Positions 1 through 10,226 of a DNA stretch of 64,000 nt are shown in pieces (position 1 is the first letter of the stretch; every line of letters begins with the position of its first letter). The stretch spans positions 930,001-994,000 of the forward strand of contig CAWDJJ010000002.1 in NCBI GenBank assembly GCA_963802635.1, in the 5' to 3' direction. Under the pieces are notes generated by a model. It was not told where the DNA came from. It worked only from the letters and a program-made list of their open reading frames with translations, and did no database searches. This stretch comes from CAVTLG01 sp963802635. Its GTDB lineage: Bacteria; Chloroflexota; Ktedonobacteria; Ktedonobacterales; Ktedonobacteraceae. The position numbers and the translations under genes are program-made.

Positions 1-94
1 TATAGCATAGCACATCCACCGTAGAATTTCCCCATCCTATGAGAAATGGGGCCAATCATCAGCAGATCAAATTTAGACACTCCCCATTACAAAC

Positions 95-123
95 TTGACG
101 CTCTATGCTCGTAGTGCTATGCT
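95..123 (+). promoter_or_regulatory. Putative sigma-70 promoter of the leucine-degradation operon
   Basis: TTGACG at 95-100 and TATGCT at 118-123 are separated by exactly 17 bp, close to the housekeeping consensus. It lies about 70 bp upstream of the first gene of the operon. A GC-rich hairpin (CCCCAT at 30-35, ATGGGG at 46-51) just upstream may end transcription from outside the window. Confidence 0.45.
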
Positions 124-194
124 GCAAATTACAACGCAATGGCGCAATAGCACTAATCCAATCTCCATCGTCGCAGTTGAGAGGACTTCTAACA

Positions 195-1803
195 ATGGCA
201 ACCATTGAAACGCATATAGACCGTAACAGCCCCACTTTCCAGGAGAACACACTCTATTTCCAGCAACTCCTCGACCAGCTCCACCAGCGTATCCAACGCA
301 TACAGCAAGGTGGAGGGAGCGATGCTATTGCCAGGCATCACAAGCGCAACAAACTGCTAGCCCGCGAACGTATCCAACTTCTCTGCGATCCCGATACACC
401 TTTCCTGGAATTGAGTCCACTCGCGGCCTGGGATATGTATGACAATGAAGCCCCGGCTGCTGGTATCGTTACCGGTATTGGACTGGTCGAGAACCAGGAA
501 TGCATCATCGTCGCCAATGACGCCACGGTCAAAGGCGGGACCTATTACCCCATGACCGTCAAAAAGCATCTGCGTGCTCAAGAAATTGCCGAGCAAAATC
601 ATCTCCCCTGCATCTATCTGGTCGACTCAGGCGGCGCGTTTCTGCCTCTGCAGGCCGACGTCTTTCCTGACCGCGATCACTTCGGGCGCATCTTTTATAA
701 CCAGGCCCGCATGTTCGAGCAAGCGTATTCCACAAATCGCAGCGGTCATGGGTTCTTGCACGGCTGGCGGCGCTTACGTTCCGGCGATGAGCGACGAGAC
801 GGTGATAGTGCGTGGCAACGGCACCATTTTCCTGGGAGGACCACCCCTGGTCAAAGCAGCTACCGGCGAAGAAGTCAGCGCCGAAGATCTTGGCGGTGCT
901 GATATCCATAGTCGCACGTCCGGCGTCACAGATCACTACGCCTTCAACGACGAACATGCGCTGGCGATCTGCCGTAGCATCGTCTCACATCTCAACCGCC
1001 GCAAGTACATCCCCTGGAACATCCATACGCCAGAGCCACCACGCTACGATCCCGACGAGCTGCTCGGTATTGTGCCCTCGGATAGCCGTAAGAGCTATGA
1101 TGTACGCGAAGTAATTGCCCGCATCGTCGATGGCAGCGACTTTCACGAGTTCAAAGCGCTTTACGGCACCACTATCGTCTGCGGCTTCGCCAGATTAATG
1201 GGCTATCCAGTCGGTATTATTGCCAATAACGGTATTCTCTTCTCCGAAAGTGCCCTGAAGGCCACACACTTCATCGAACTCTGTGCACAGCGGCAGACAC
1301 CCTTAATCTTTCTACAAAACATTACGGGCTTTATGGTCGGTCGCCAGTACGAGAACAGCGGGATCGCCAAAGACGGGGCCAAACTGGTTATGGCCGTTGC
1401 CAATGCCCCGGTACCACGCTTCACGGTCATCATTGGCGGCTCATTTGGCGCAGGCAATTATGGTATGAGTGGACGAGCTTACTCCCCGCACCAGCTATGG
1501 ATGTGGCCGAACGCACGTATCTCCGTTATGGGAGGTCAGCAAGCGGCAACCGTCCTGGCAACGGTACGCAAAGAAGGGTTGGCGGCGCGCGGTAAAACTA
1601 TGAGCGCAGAGGAAGAGGTGGAGTGTATGCAGCCCATCCTTGACAAATACGAGGAAGAAGGCAACCCGTACTATAGTACAGCCCGCCTGTGGGATGATGG
1701 CATTATCGATCCGCACGACACGCGTACAGTGCTCGCGCTTGGCATCTCAGCGGCCCTTAACGCGCCCATGCCCGACACGCCCTTCGGCGTGTTTAGAATG
1801 TAA
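195..1803 (+). CDS. liuB: 3-methylcrotonyl-CoA carboxylase beta (carboxyltransferase) subunit, frameshifted
   Basis: Carboxyltransferase subunit that moves the carboxyl group from biotin to 3-methylcrotonyl-CoA in leucine breakdown. Visible family features are the segment around SGGAFLPLQADVFPDRDHFG and the oxyanion region GSCTAGGAYVPAMSDE; MCC/PCC beta subunits are about 510-540 aa and this one would be 535 aa. The start at 195 has GAGAGGA at 179-185. The frame breaks near 726: removing one T restores FEQ-AIPQIAAVMGSC without any loss. The rest of the operon (hydratase, alpha subunit) follows within 20 bp, which supports MCC rather than propionyl-CoA carboxylase. The break may be an assembly error rather than real inactivation. 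Confidence 0.85.
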
Positions 1804-1821
1804 AGATTGAGGAGATTCATC

Positions 1822-2607
1822 ATGACCGATTACACATATCTCTCACTGCACTACAGCTTTCAGGACAAAATCGCCACCATCACACTGCGTCGTCCCGAAG
1901 TACGTAATGCGCTGAATACACAGCTTATTCAGGAGTTGACGATGGCCATTACTGAATTAAGCGCTGATGAACGCTTGCACGCGCTGGTGCTTACCGGAGA
2001 AGGCTCTTCGTTCTGCGCAGGCGCTGACATCTCCATGATGAAAGAATCGATCACCTTTAGCGCAGAACAAAATTTGCAGGATGCACAACAACTGGCAGAC
2101 CTGCTTCAAGCCATCAACACCTTCCCTTGCGCGGTTGTAGGCAGAGTGAACGGTGCAACCATCGGCGGCGGTGTTGGCCTGGTTGCCGCTTGCGATATCG
2201 TGATTGCTGCCAGTAATACCCGTTTTGCCTTCAGTGAAGTCAAGCTCGGCATTGCGCCCGCCGTCATCTCTCCTTATGTTATCCGCAAGATCGGCGAGAC
2301 GAATGCACGAGCCTTGTTTGTGACTGGTGAGCGCTTCAGTGCCGAGCGAGCACACACAATGGGGCTTGTCCACTCCGTCGTTCCGCCTGCTGCGCTCGAC
2401 GATGCACTACAGAAGGCGCTTCATGAATTAGTTAGCAGTGCTCCACGGGCCATTCGCGCATGCAAAGCGCTGGCGCTCACTGTGGATCATTTAAGCTATG
2501 AGAGTGCGCGCCGCTATACAACCGAAACGATAGCTCAATTGCGCGTCAGTGAAGAGGGGCAGGAGGGATTAAGCGCCTTCCTGGAGAAGCGCGAACCACG
2601 CTGGTAG
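1822..2607 (+). CDS. liuC: Enoyl-CoA hydratase/isomerase, probable methylglutaconyl-CoA hydratase
   Basis: Crotonase-fold enzyme of 261 aa. Oxyanion-hole segments are visible as SSFCAGADISMM and NGATIGGGVGL. Its position between the two MCC subunit genes points to hydration of 3-methylglutaconyl-CoA, the step after MCC, although crotonases are hard to tell apart by sequence. The start at 1822 is chosen because GGAG at 1811-1814 sits 7 bp upstream; an in-frame TTG at 1807 lacks this. Only 15 bp separate it from the alpha-subunit gene, so the genes are co-transcribed. Confidence 0.85.
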   Translation: MTDYTYLSLHYSFQDKIATITLRRPEVRNALNTQLIQELTMAITELSADERLHALVLTGEGSSFCAGADISMMKESITFSAEQNLQDAQQLADLLQAINTFPCAVVGRVNGATIGGGVGLVAACDIVIAASNTRFAFSEVKLGIAPAVISPYVIRKIGETNARALFVTGERFSAERAHTMGLVHSVVPPAALDDALQKALHELVSSAPRAIRACKALALTVDHLSYESARRYTTETIAQLRVSEEGQEGLSAFLEKREPRW

Positions 2608-2622
2608 CGTCCACGAGGATCT

Positions 2623-4659
2623 ATGTTCGACAAAATTTTAGTTGCCAATCGCGGCGAAATTGCCGTCCGCATCATTGAGACCTGTCGAGAGATGGATATC
2701 ACCACCGTTGCCGTCTACTCGCAGGCTGATCGCTATGCACGCCACGTCCGTGAGGCGGATGAAGCCTATTATATTGGTCCCGCGCCTGCCGCCCAGAGCT
2801 ATCTACACATAGATGCCATCATCGAGGTAGCGCAACGCAGTGGAGCACAGGCCATCCATCCCGGCTACGGTTTTCTTTCCGAGAATGCGGCCTTCGTTGA
2901 CGCGTGTGAGCAGGCAGGTATTGTCTTTATCGGGCCGCCTGCCGCCGCTATGCGCCTGATGGGTTCCAAGATCGCAGCTAAGCAGCTCGCGCAGACAGTA
3001 GGGACCCCCACCGTACCTGGCTACGATGGAGAGAGCCAGCAAGATGATATCTTGTTGTATGAAGCGCAGCATATCGGTTTTCCCTTGCTAATCAAGGCAT
3101 CTGCCGGTGGTGGAGGCAAGGGCATGCGCATAGTTCACACGGCTGATGATTTTCTGGATCAGCTAGCAGGAGCCAGGCGCGAGGCTCTCGCGGCATTCGG
3201 TGACGCAACGGTCTTTCTTGAACGACTCATTCAGAAACCACGCCACATCGAGATACAGATCCTGGGAGATATGCATGGTCAGCTCATTCACCTGGGTGAA
3301 CGGGAATGTTCCATCCAACGGCGTCACCAAAAGATCCTTGAAGAAAGTCCCTCCAGCGCCTTAACCGCTGAACTGCGTGCGGCTATGGGAGCAGCAGCCG
3401 TGCGTATCGCCCAAGCCGCGCACTACACAAATGCTGGAACCATCGAATTCATGCTCAACGATGATCAACGTTTCTATTTCCTGGAAATGAATACCCGCCT
3501 GCAGGTGGAGCATCCGGTCACTGAACTGGTTACGGGTCTGGATCTTGTCCGTCATCAACTGCGTATCGCCGCCGGAGAGCCGCTCGGTATCACCCAGGAA
3601 CAGATCAGTCCGCGCGGACATGCTCTGGAAGTGCGTCTCTATGCTGAGGACCCGGCACAGAACTTTCTTCCATCAACTGGCATCATTACGCACTTTGTCA
3701 AACCACAGGGACCGGGTATCCGCCTGGACTACGGCGTTGATAGCGGCGATGAAATCACCCAATATTATGATCCCATGCTTGCCAAGCTCATCGTCCACGC
3801 GGAAGATCGGCCCACCGCCATCGCGCGCCTACAACACGCGCTTGAGCAGTGCATCATTTTTGGCGTCACCACCAACATCACCTTACTCCACGCGATCAGT
3901 ATTCACCCAGCCTTCCGGGCTGGACACACCCCCACCAGTTTCCTGGAAGACTATGAGCTTGTACCCATCAAGCCAGCTTTAGTAGCACAACTCTCCGATG
4001 AAGTCTTACTCGTTGCAGCCTATTATGACCTACAACATGACCTCACTGGCACTACGACACAATCAGTAATCAATGGCTATAAGCAAGTCCAGACGGAGGC
4101 TCTGAGTCCCTGGCACCAGTTCGGTCCCTGGCGCATGGCAGGCGGAACGCGTACTATCACCTATATCTATCAGCAGCAAACGCACACAGTCACCCTCCAG
4201 CCAGTCTATCATCAGCCTGCGACCTGGCAAATCCAGGTTGATACCAACCCGACAGAAGAGATCACAGGTATACTTAACGCCGACAACTTTATCTTGCTCA
4301 AGCGTGCAGCCACTCAGGTACGAGCCTATGTACAACAGCAAAAAAGCCTCACGCTCGTAGCATTTGCCGGAGAGACCTATGCCCTAAAACGACGTCAAGC
4401 GCCAGATGTCGCAGCGGCAGCTCAAACCGGTGGACCAATCTCAAGACAAAAAATGCTCACAGCACCGATGGCCGGTACTATCATCAAAGTACAGGTTCAC
4501 GCTGGCGATACGGTCGAGGCTCAGCAAGTGCTGCTGGTCTTGAGTGCTATGAAAATGGAGCACACTATTGCCGCACCCTATGCCGGAAAAGTAGGGCGCA
4601 TACTCTATCAGGAAGGTTCTGTTGTCCCCGGTGGAGCTATCGTTGCCGAAATGGCCTAG
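2623..4659 (+). CDS. liuD: 3-methylcrotonyl-CoA carboxylase alpha (biotin carboxylase + BCCP) subunit
   Basis: 678-aa biotin-dependent carboxylase subunit. An N-terminal biotin carboxylase domain (FDKILVANRGEIAVRII) is followed by ATP-grasp with the glycine-rich loop KASAGGGGKGMRIV and the RRHQKILEESPS segment. The C-terminus is a biotinyl domain with the SAMKMEH motif, whose Lys takes biotin. ATP-dependent carboxylation of biotin is handed to the beta subunit encoded by liuB. The length is normal for MCC/PCC/ACC alpha subunits with a middle linker domain. Family membership is certain; MCC is chosen over PCC from the operon context. Confidence 0.88.
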   Translation: MFDKILVANRGEIAVRIIETCREMDITTVAVYSQADRYARHVREADEAYYIGPAPAAQSYLHIDAIIEVAQRSGAQAIHPGYGFLSENAAFVDACEQAGIVFIGPPAAAMRLMGSKIAAKQLAQTVGTPTVPGYDGESQQDDILLYEAQHIGFPLLIKASAGGGGKGMRIVHTADDFLDQLAGARREALAAFGDATVFLERLIQKPRHIEIQILGDMHGQLIHLGERECSIQRRHQKILEESPSSALTAELRAAMGAAAVRIAQAAHYTNAGTIEFMLNDDQRFYFLEMNTRLQVEHPVTELVTGLDLVRHQLRIAAGEPLGITQEQISPRGHALEVRLYAEDPAQNFLPSTGIITHFVKPQGPGIRLDYGVDSGDEITQYYDPMLAKLIVHAEDRPTAIARLQHALEQCIIFGVTTNITLLHAISIHPAFRAGHTPTSFLEDYELVPIKPALVAQLSDEVLLVAAYYDLQHDLTGTTTQSVINGYKQVQTEALSPWHQFGPWRMAGGTRTITYIYQQQTHTVTLQPVYHQPATWQIQVDTNPTEEITGILNADNFILLKRAATQVRAYVQQQKSLTLVAFAGETYALKRRQAPDVAAAAQTGGPISRQKMLTAPMAGTIIKVQVHAGDTVEAQQVLLVLSAMKMEHTIAAPYAGKVGRILYQEGSVVPGGAIVAEMA

Positions 4660-4711
4660 TGGAATCAGAGAAATAGATGCATCTTCAATCAGAGCAGAAA
4701 GGTTTTAGCAC

Positions 4712-5614
4712 ATGCAGATAGGTTTTATAGGCATTGGAGTTATGGGGCGTCCTATGGTGCTCAATTTAATAAAAGCAGGCCATGACGTTACCATCTATGC
4801 GCGTCAGCCGCAAAAACCTGCCGTGCAAGAGGTTCTCAACGCAGGCGCAAAGCTTGCTCCATCTCCGCGTGCGGTAGCTATGGCTTCGGAAGTTGTCATC
4901 ACGATGGTCACAAACTCACCTGACGTCGAGCAGGTTGTGACTGGTCCACACGGTGTGCTTGAAGGTGCGCGTCAAGGGCTGATCATCATCGATATGAGCA
5001 CTATCTCACCTACGGTCAGCCGCGCGTTGTCCAAAACCGCAGCGGTCCGGGGCGTTCATTTTCTCGATGCGCCTGTCAGCGGTGGTGAGCAAGGCGCTAT
5101 CAATGGTACGCTTACCATTATGGTTGGCGGTGAGCAAGCTATCTTCGAGCTGGTTCGACCGCTCTTCGAGGCTATGGGTAAGCAGGAAAATATTTTTTAC
5201 GTGGGACCCAGCGGTGCAGGCGAAGTGGTCAAGCTTGTCAATAACACGCTTGCCGGAACTATCGCAGCGGCGACGGCTGAGGCCCTGGTGCTGGGCGTCA
5301 AGGCTGGTGCAGATGTTGGAATGATGGCAAAGATCGTTAGTGTCAGCACAGGAGCAAGCTGGCAAATCTCAAACCAGTTCCCGGAGCGTGCATTTAACGG
5401 CAGTTTCCAGCCCGGCTTCATGACCGATCTGCTCCACAAAGATCTTGGCCTGGCGCTCAATCTGGCCGAAGAATATCACGTCTCTCTGGCTCTCACCGTC
5501 CTTACACATCAGCTATACGAGCAGTCGCAAGCCGCAGGCTATGGTCGCGAAGATTACACGGCGCTCTTGAAAGTGCTTGAGCAGGCGGCGGATGTCCAGG
5601 TACGTAGTGAATAA
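4712..5614 (+). CDS. 3-hydroxyisobutyrate dehydrogenase-family oxidoreductase
   Basis: 300-aa NAD(P)-dependent beta-hydroxyacid dehydrogenase. The Rossmann motif GFIGIGVMGRPM is at the N-terminus, the substrate-binding segment FLDAPVSGGEQGA is near residue 115, and the catalytic lysine region VKLVNNTLAG is near residue 170. Valine breakdown uses 3-hydroxyisobutyrate dehydrogenase (MmsB), which fits beside a leucine-degradation operon, but related tartronate semialdehyde and glyoxylate reductases share all these motifs. It begins 52 bp after liuD and is probably in the same transcription unit. Confidence 0.8.
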   Translation: MQIGFIGIGVMGRPMVLNLIKAGHDVTIYARQPQKPAVQEVLNAGAKLAPSPRAVAMASEVVITMVTNSPDVEQVVTGPHGVLEGARQGLIIIDMSTISPTVSRALSKTAAVRGVHFLDAPVSGGEQGAINGTLTIMVGGEQAIFELVRPLFEAMGKQENIFYVGPSGAGEVVKLVNNTLAGTIAAATAEALVLGVKAGADVGMMAKIVSVSTGASWQISNQFPERAFNGSFQPGFMTDLLHKDLGLALNLAEEYHVSLALTVLTHQLYEQSQAAGYGREDYTALLKVLEQAADVQVRSE

Positions 5615-5766
5615 AATATATCCCTCAAACAAGACTATGGGCGCAAAGCTGTCTTGACTTGTCTCAAGATGTCATTGCCACGAAAGACGCTTTTCCTTTA
5701 CAATCCAACAGTATGCCTATACCGTGAAAAGCAGTAAGAATTACGAAAAGGATTGACTTTAACAGG

Positions 5767-6223
5767 ATGCAAGAACAGTTGCAAGAATTGCAGAAAACTC
5801 TATATGCCCAGGTACCGCTCTCCGAGCATGTCAGGGTAAGTGTACAGAGCTATGACACCAAAAGTTTCAGACTCGATGCCCCTCTAGCTGGCAATAGTAA
5901 CCCATCGGGCACCGGTTTTGGTGGTAGTTTGAATGTTACGCTTACGCTGGCAGGCTGGTGTCTGATCTGGTTTGTAGTGCAAGAACTAAAGTTGGAGTCA
6001 CAAGCAGAAATTATCATTCATGATAGCACCTGCAAGTATCAGCTCCCGATAACAAAGGATTTCTCTGCTTACAGCTATCGACCCTCAGAGGAGCAGATCG
6101 AGCGTTTTGAGAAGACATTACGCACGAAAGGCAGAGGCTCGCCTGGAGGTACACGGGGAAATACCGCAGGCGGGCAAGACCGCCGTTTCCTTCAAGGGCC
6201 GTTATGCTGTAATCATTCACTAA
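5767..6223 (+). CDS. YiiD_C-type putative thioesterase, frameshifted near the end
   Basis: Small hot-dog-fold protein resembling the YiiD C-terminal/putative thioesterase family: an N-terminal helix, LYAQVPLSEHVRV, then GTGFGGSLNVTLTLAGW, the family's conserved glycine-rich helix. The apparent 155-aa product ends in a low-complexity tail (to 6234). Dropping one G at 6130/6131 switches to a frame reading KAEARLEVHGEIPQAG and then SFKGRYAVIIH, with a stop at 6221-6223, which matches the family's last strand. The true protein is therefore probably 151 aa. Substrate unknown. It is separated from the operon upstream by about 150 bp. Confidence 0.65.
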
Positions 6224-6306
6224 TGCATTTGTGAGCAGGGTTCTCCAGAAATGAGCCTGCTCATTGATTATCAATGCATAAACGCGGAGCAGGCTTTGAT
6301 TCTCTA

Positions 6307-6537
6307 CTACTGGACCAGCGGCATCAATGCGTGTGCACTGGACATGCCCAGGAAAAGCACGGCGGCCAAGCCAAAGTACCATACGGTCAGGGCGATGCGT
6401 GTTCCAACCAGCACTGTATAGTAGGCGCACGATCCTGGAGTAGAGGGAGCCAGCCCGCGAGACCATAATTACGTGGCAGCCAGCACGACGAAGAAGAGCA
6501 ACCAGATCGAAAAGTTTCCGGTAAGCCACGACCAGAT
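6307..6537 (-). pseudogene. Duplicated 3' fragment of the M50 protease gene
   Basis: This stretch is highly similar to 10349-10580, the last ~77 codons and stop of the intact M50 protease gene on the same strand. Reading the minus strand gives the same ending, SSAHALMPLVQ and stop (CTA at 6307-6309). Homology ceases abruptly near 6537, before any start codon or the HELGH active site, so this is a non-functional remnant. It has drifted by scattered substitutions, so the duplication is not recent. Confidence 0.75.
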
Positions 6538-6557
6538 TCGGCCTCTCATGTATTCTC

Positions 6558-7601
6558 TTATCCGACAGCAGTGTCAATCTGAGAACATACCGTTGCTAGC
6601 GCATCGACATCTTCGAGCGAGCTTGCCCAGGAAGCGACGAAGCGGTGGTGCTGAGGGTCCAGACGCCAATTCCGATAAAACGTAAATCCCTTTGCCACAA
6701 GACTCTCGACGAGCGTATCGGACAAAGCAGCAAAGACTTCGTTCCCTTCAACTGGATGCATGACCTTCACCTCGGGGCACCTTTCCAGTGCTTCCGCCAA
6801 CGCCTTCGCCACGGAATTGGCATGAGTGGCATTCTCTAGCCACAAATCACCAGCGAAATAAGCTTCCAACTGGGCGGAAAGGAAGCGGCTCTTTGGCATG
6901 AAATGACCGCTACGTTTCCGCATGAACGAAAGCGCATTGGCAACTTGCGGGTCAAAGGCGATGATCACTTCGACTCCGAAGGTGCCGGTTTTGGCGGTAC
7001 CGAGGCAAAGAATGTCCACACCCGCTTTCCATGACATTTCGGCTGGACTGGCTCCTGTAGAGACGAGAGCATTGGCAAACCTTGCTCCGTCCAAGTGAAC
7101 CTTGAGTCGGAAAGCTCTGGCAATGTCGCAGAGCGTTGCGAGTTCCTCTACACTGTACGCTGTCCCTGCCTCAGTCAGTTGGGTCAAGCTGAGAACAGAA
7201 GGTTGAACTGCATGAACAACACCAAAGCGTGCTTCTTCCAGGCGCTTTCGCAGGACGTTGGGATCAATTCTTCCATGCTCACCCGATAAGCCAATCTGGC
7301 GTGCTCCAGCGGTGAACATCTCAGGTGCCCCGCATTCATCTGTTTCGATGTGAGCGTCCCGATGGCACAGCACCGCTCCATATGGTGGCACCAGTGCCGA
7401 GAGGGCTATAGCGTTTGCTGCTGTTCCGGTGACCACTGCAAGAGCAACAAGATCATGCTCGAAGACCTCCTTCAACCGATCTACTGCACGCGTCGTCCAA
7501 GCTTCCTGTCCGAAGTTTGCTGCATAGCCGCTATTGGCTTTGACAACAGCCTCAACGATTGCTGGATGAACAGGTGACATACTCTCCGAAGCAAAGTTCA
7601 T
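6558..7601 (-). CDS. Low-specificity threonine aldolase-like PLP enzyme
   Basis: 347-aa fold-type I PLP enzyme of the beta-eliminating lyase/threonine aldolase group. Visible features are NFASESMSPVHPAIVEAV at the start, GTAANAIALSAL (cofactor phosphate contact), the HLDGARFANA segment holding the Asp that contacts the pyridine ring, and the probable Schiff-base Lys in CLGTAKTG. It should cleave L-threonine or allo-threonine to glycine and acetaldehyde. It stands alone; the nearest regulator (IclR) lies beyond an IS element, so no operon is evident. Confidence 0.82.
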   Translation of the reverse strand: MNFASESMSPVHPAIVEAVVKANSGYAANFGQEAWTTRAVDRLKEVFEHDLVALAVVTGTAANAIALSALVPPYGAVLCHRDAHIETDECGAPEMFTAGARQIGLSGEHGRIDPNVLRKRLEEARFGVVHAVQPSVLSLTQLTEAGTAYSVEELATLCDIARAFRLKVHLDGARFANALVSTGASPAEMSWKAGVDILCLGTAKTGTFGVEVIIAFDPQVANALSFMRKRSGHFMPKSRFLSAQLEAYFAGDLWLENATHANSVAKALAEALERCPEVKVMHPVEGNEVFAALSDTLVESLVAKGFTFYRNWRLDPQHHRFVASWASSLEDVDALATVCSQIDTAVG

Positions 7602-7820
7602 CGTAATCCTCCTCTGGCCCTCATTCGACAGACTCGTCGCTTTTCAATCTTCTTTGTCGCCGGAGATCGACTGCTCACAGAGAGAGGCGAAAAAAAGGGC
7701 CGTAGAATTATAGAAAATCTCAATTTTCGACATTTACTATTTCATTTTACGATATTTATTCATACCTGTCCATGCTAAAACCGGAGAGAAGCAGGGTTGT
7801 GGCATCGTTAGATGCACATT

Positions 7821-7960
7821 TTGACACTTCCCCACTTGAAAGGCGGGGAATTCTTCCTTCATCCAGGGGGCTTGCTTAGTGCCATTGCTGACACAAAGTA
7901 GCGGTCTCCTGTCCAGAAGCGTTTCACACACGCGCGGATGTGCCTGTTTCCGTATGCCCT
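7821..7960 (-). ncRNA. Predicted right-end guide (omega) RNA of TnpB copy A
   Basis: In studied IS200/IS605 TnpB systems the guide RNA scaffold spans the tnpB 3' end and the element's right end, with the guide taken from flanking DNA. Here that maps to the minus strand ending near 7821, including the TTCCCC/GGGGAA hairpin. The guide would be read from 7820 downwards. The upstream boundary is not determinable by eye. Confidence 0.3.
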
Positions 7961-9109
7961 ACGGTACAGCCTATGGCCTTGTCTAAGATATTGCGGGCCG
8001 CATTATGATCGCGATCTAGCACCACCCCACAGTTCGTGCAGATGTGGGTACGCACACTCAAACTCTTCTGGATGCTTGTGCCACACTCCGAGCAATCCTG
8101 ACTGGTGTAGTGTGGGGCGACTTTGACCACCGGGATGGCATGCATCACTGCATAGGCTTGTACCCAGGTGAGAAACTGGCTCCATGCAGCATCATTGATC
8201 GATTTGGCAAGGTGATGATTGCGAACCATATTGGCTATCTTCAAATCCTCAAAAGCAATCAGATCGTGAGATGTGACAAGCGCGTTTGCCTGTTTGCGGG
8301 CAAAATCTTCACGCTGCCTCTGAACTTTGAGATAGCCCTTTGCCAGGGCTTTCCTGGCTTTCTTGCGGTTCTGCGAGGTCTTCTGCTTTTTGCAGAGGCG
8401 ACGGTGCAAGCGTTTCAGCTTCTTCTCCGCTTTGCGATAGAAGCGCAGGATTCTCAACGGTTCGCCCTTGGGAGTCGGTGAAGTAGGCTTTGAGACCGAC
8501 ATCAATCCCTATCGGCTTGCCTGTAGGAACATGCTCCATCCTCCGCTCTGCCTGGACCACAAATTGCGCGTAGTATCCGTCTGCACGCTTGATGATGCGT
8601 ACGCGTTTGATCTGCCCGAGGGGAAAGCTTTCAATGGCACGCGTGCCCACCAGACGGAGCCGACCAATCCCACAGCCATCCGTGAAGGTGATGCGCCTGC
8701 CATCGGGATCAAGCTTCCATCCGCTTGTTTTGTACTCGACGCTGCGGTTATCGCGCTGAAACTGTGGGTATCCCTTCTTGCCAGGTTTCTTCGCTTTGCA
8801 GTTGGAATAGAAGCGAGCGATGGCGAACCAGGCGCGATCTGCCGCCGCTTGACGCGCCTGTGAATTGAGGCACATGGCAAAGTCGTAGGCTTTGGCAAGG
8901 ACGCTACAATAGCCTTGCAGCTCGTTCTTGCCGACGCCACGAGTACTCTCCATCCACAAGCGCAGGCACTTGTTTCTCATGAACTGCACCGTGCGTATGG
9001 CTTCATCAATGGCTGCGTATTGTGCTTTGGTACCATCGAGTTTGTACTCGTACTGAAGCAGATCGTTTGCCTCTTTCTCGTTTCTTCCTATGCTACCCCA
9101 TGAGAGCAA
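7924..9109 (-). pseudogene. tnpB: TnpB RNA-guided nuclease, copy A, frameshifted
   Basis: Homologous along its length to copy B. The first part reads to RuvC-I (GIDVGLKAYF) in one frame. An extra base near 8447 (AAGCGCAGGA here, AAGCGCGGA in copy B) moves the rest to another frame, which carries RuvC-II (AFEDLKIAN), a CxxC...CxxC zinc ribbon and RuvC-III (LDRDHNAARN). Without the extra base the product would be a complete TnpB. The start is uncertain; TTG at 9109 is homologous to the one opening copy B. It also stops earlier than copy B because of a TCA (TGA) at 7924-7926. Confidence 0.8.
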
Positions 9110-9451
9110 TGGATGACAAGAGGTGAAATTGATGAAAAAAGGAGACAAGCATCGTACCTTCACCAAGAAGCAAGCGGAACGATGGGGAAAGAACAAACAG
9201 GCAGAAATCTTCCAGGAGCCGACAGTGGACGCAGAGCGTGAGATACCTCTCTGGCGTCTGATGACCCAAGGGATCATCCCAACCCATCGCGCCTCCGATA
9301 GGAGGAGCCATTCTTCCCCGCCATGAATGGAACGGGGCTTTCTGGCTTGTTCACTGTAAGCTGAAGAATGAAAGGGAATTCGTAGAAGCGAAGAAGTGCT
9401 TTGCCTCCCTCCGATGAGGAACAGTCCTCCTTTCACGAAAGAAGGCATTGC

Positions 9452-10226
9452 TCAGCTCTCTGACTCCAGCAAAGTGGACAGATCTGCTGCAGCTTTTTGT
9501 AAAGCAGGAATGTATCTCGGGAGATCTTCGAATGGCATTCGCGCGACAGGAATGGAGATAGCCAGACCCGCAACCATGTTCTTGCGTCCCCCCAGCACTG
9601 GCACCGCGCACCCGACAACTCCAGTCACATATTCTTCATTGTTGGTTGCCCAGCCACGCTCCCTAACGACATCCAACTCCCGGATGAGTTCTTCTGCATC
9701 GGTAACAGTACGCGAGGTATACCGTGAGAGTATGAGTGTGTGTATGAACTGATGCCGTACTGCCTTAGGAAGCTGGCACAAGAAGAGTTTCCCAGTCGAC
9801 GTGCAGTGAACAGGTGAACGACGGCTCGGCTCAAAAAGGAGACTCACAGGTTGTACTGCACGAGCACCATCAATATAGATCACTTCTTTGCCGGAGAGGA
9901 TTCCCAGCTCGCATTGCTCTCCAATCTCATCGGCCAGCGATTGGAGGATGGCATGCCGTGGAGCTTCCTGGAAGGAAGCCTCGACTACTTTAAAGCCAAG
10001 TTCTCGTAGCCTGAGTCCCATCACAAAACGCTTCGAGCCGAATTGCTCGCCGGAGATAACCTCGCTCCTCAAGCTGTACAGCCAGACGATGCGCCGTTGG
10101 CACAGCAAGCCCAAGCGCAGCAGCGGCATCAGCTATCGCGACTGGTTTGCCATTCTCGATCACGTAATCAAGAATGGCAAAAGCCCTTTCCATTGGGGCA
10201 TCATCATTTGCTGTCAGTTTCGACAT
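9452..10226 (-). CDS. IclR-family transcriptional regulator, frameshifted
   Basis: N-terminal winged helix (MERAFAILDYVIENGKPVAI, then AAALGLAVPTAHRLAVQLEE) followed by an IclR effector domain (SLADEIGEQCELGIL, VIYIDGARAVQP, CTSTGKLFL, WATNNEEYVTGVVGCAVPV). The two halves lie in different frames. Dropping one base near 10046 gives LEERGYLRR-QFGSKRFVMG, the expected linker, and a product near 257 aa. The start at 10226 has GGAGAG upstream. IclR proteins usually bind small carbon-source metabolites, but the neighbours (an IS end and a protease gene) do not reveal the target. Confidence 0.78.

Larger units (their letters stand above)
7821..9361 (-). mobile_element. IS200/IS605-group element, copy A (tnpB only)
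   Basis: About 1.54 kb sharing both ends with copy B at 24.7-26.1 kb. The end beyond the tnpB stop carries TTCCCC (7828-7833) paired with GGGGAA (7845-7850). The opposite end carries CCCCG (9316-9320) paired with CGGGG (9333-9337) and finishes in GTTCACTGTAAG. Such subterminal hairpins are typical of this group. No tnpA is present, so movement would need a Y1 transposase in trans. It holds about 90 bp upstream of tnpB that copy B lacks. Confidence 0.75.

Noticed and set aside
9123..9326. 67-aa basic reading frame upstream of TnpB copy A
   Set aside because: It lies in the IS leader, its first half is deleted in copy B and the rest is not kept in frame; unlikely to be a gene.
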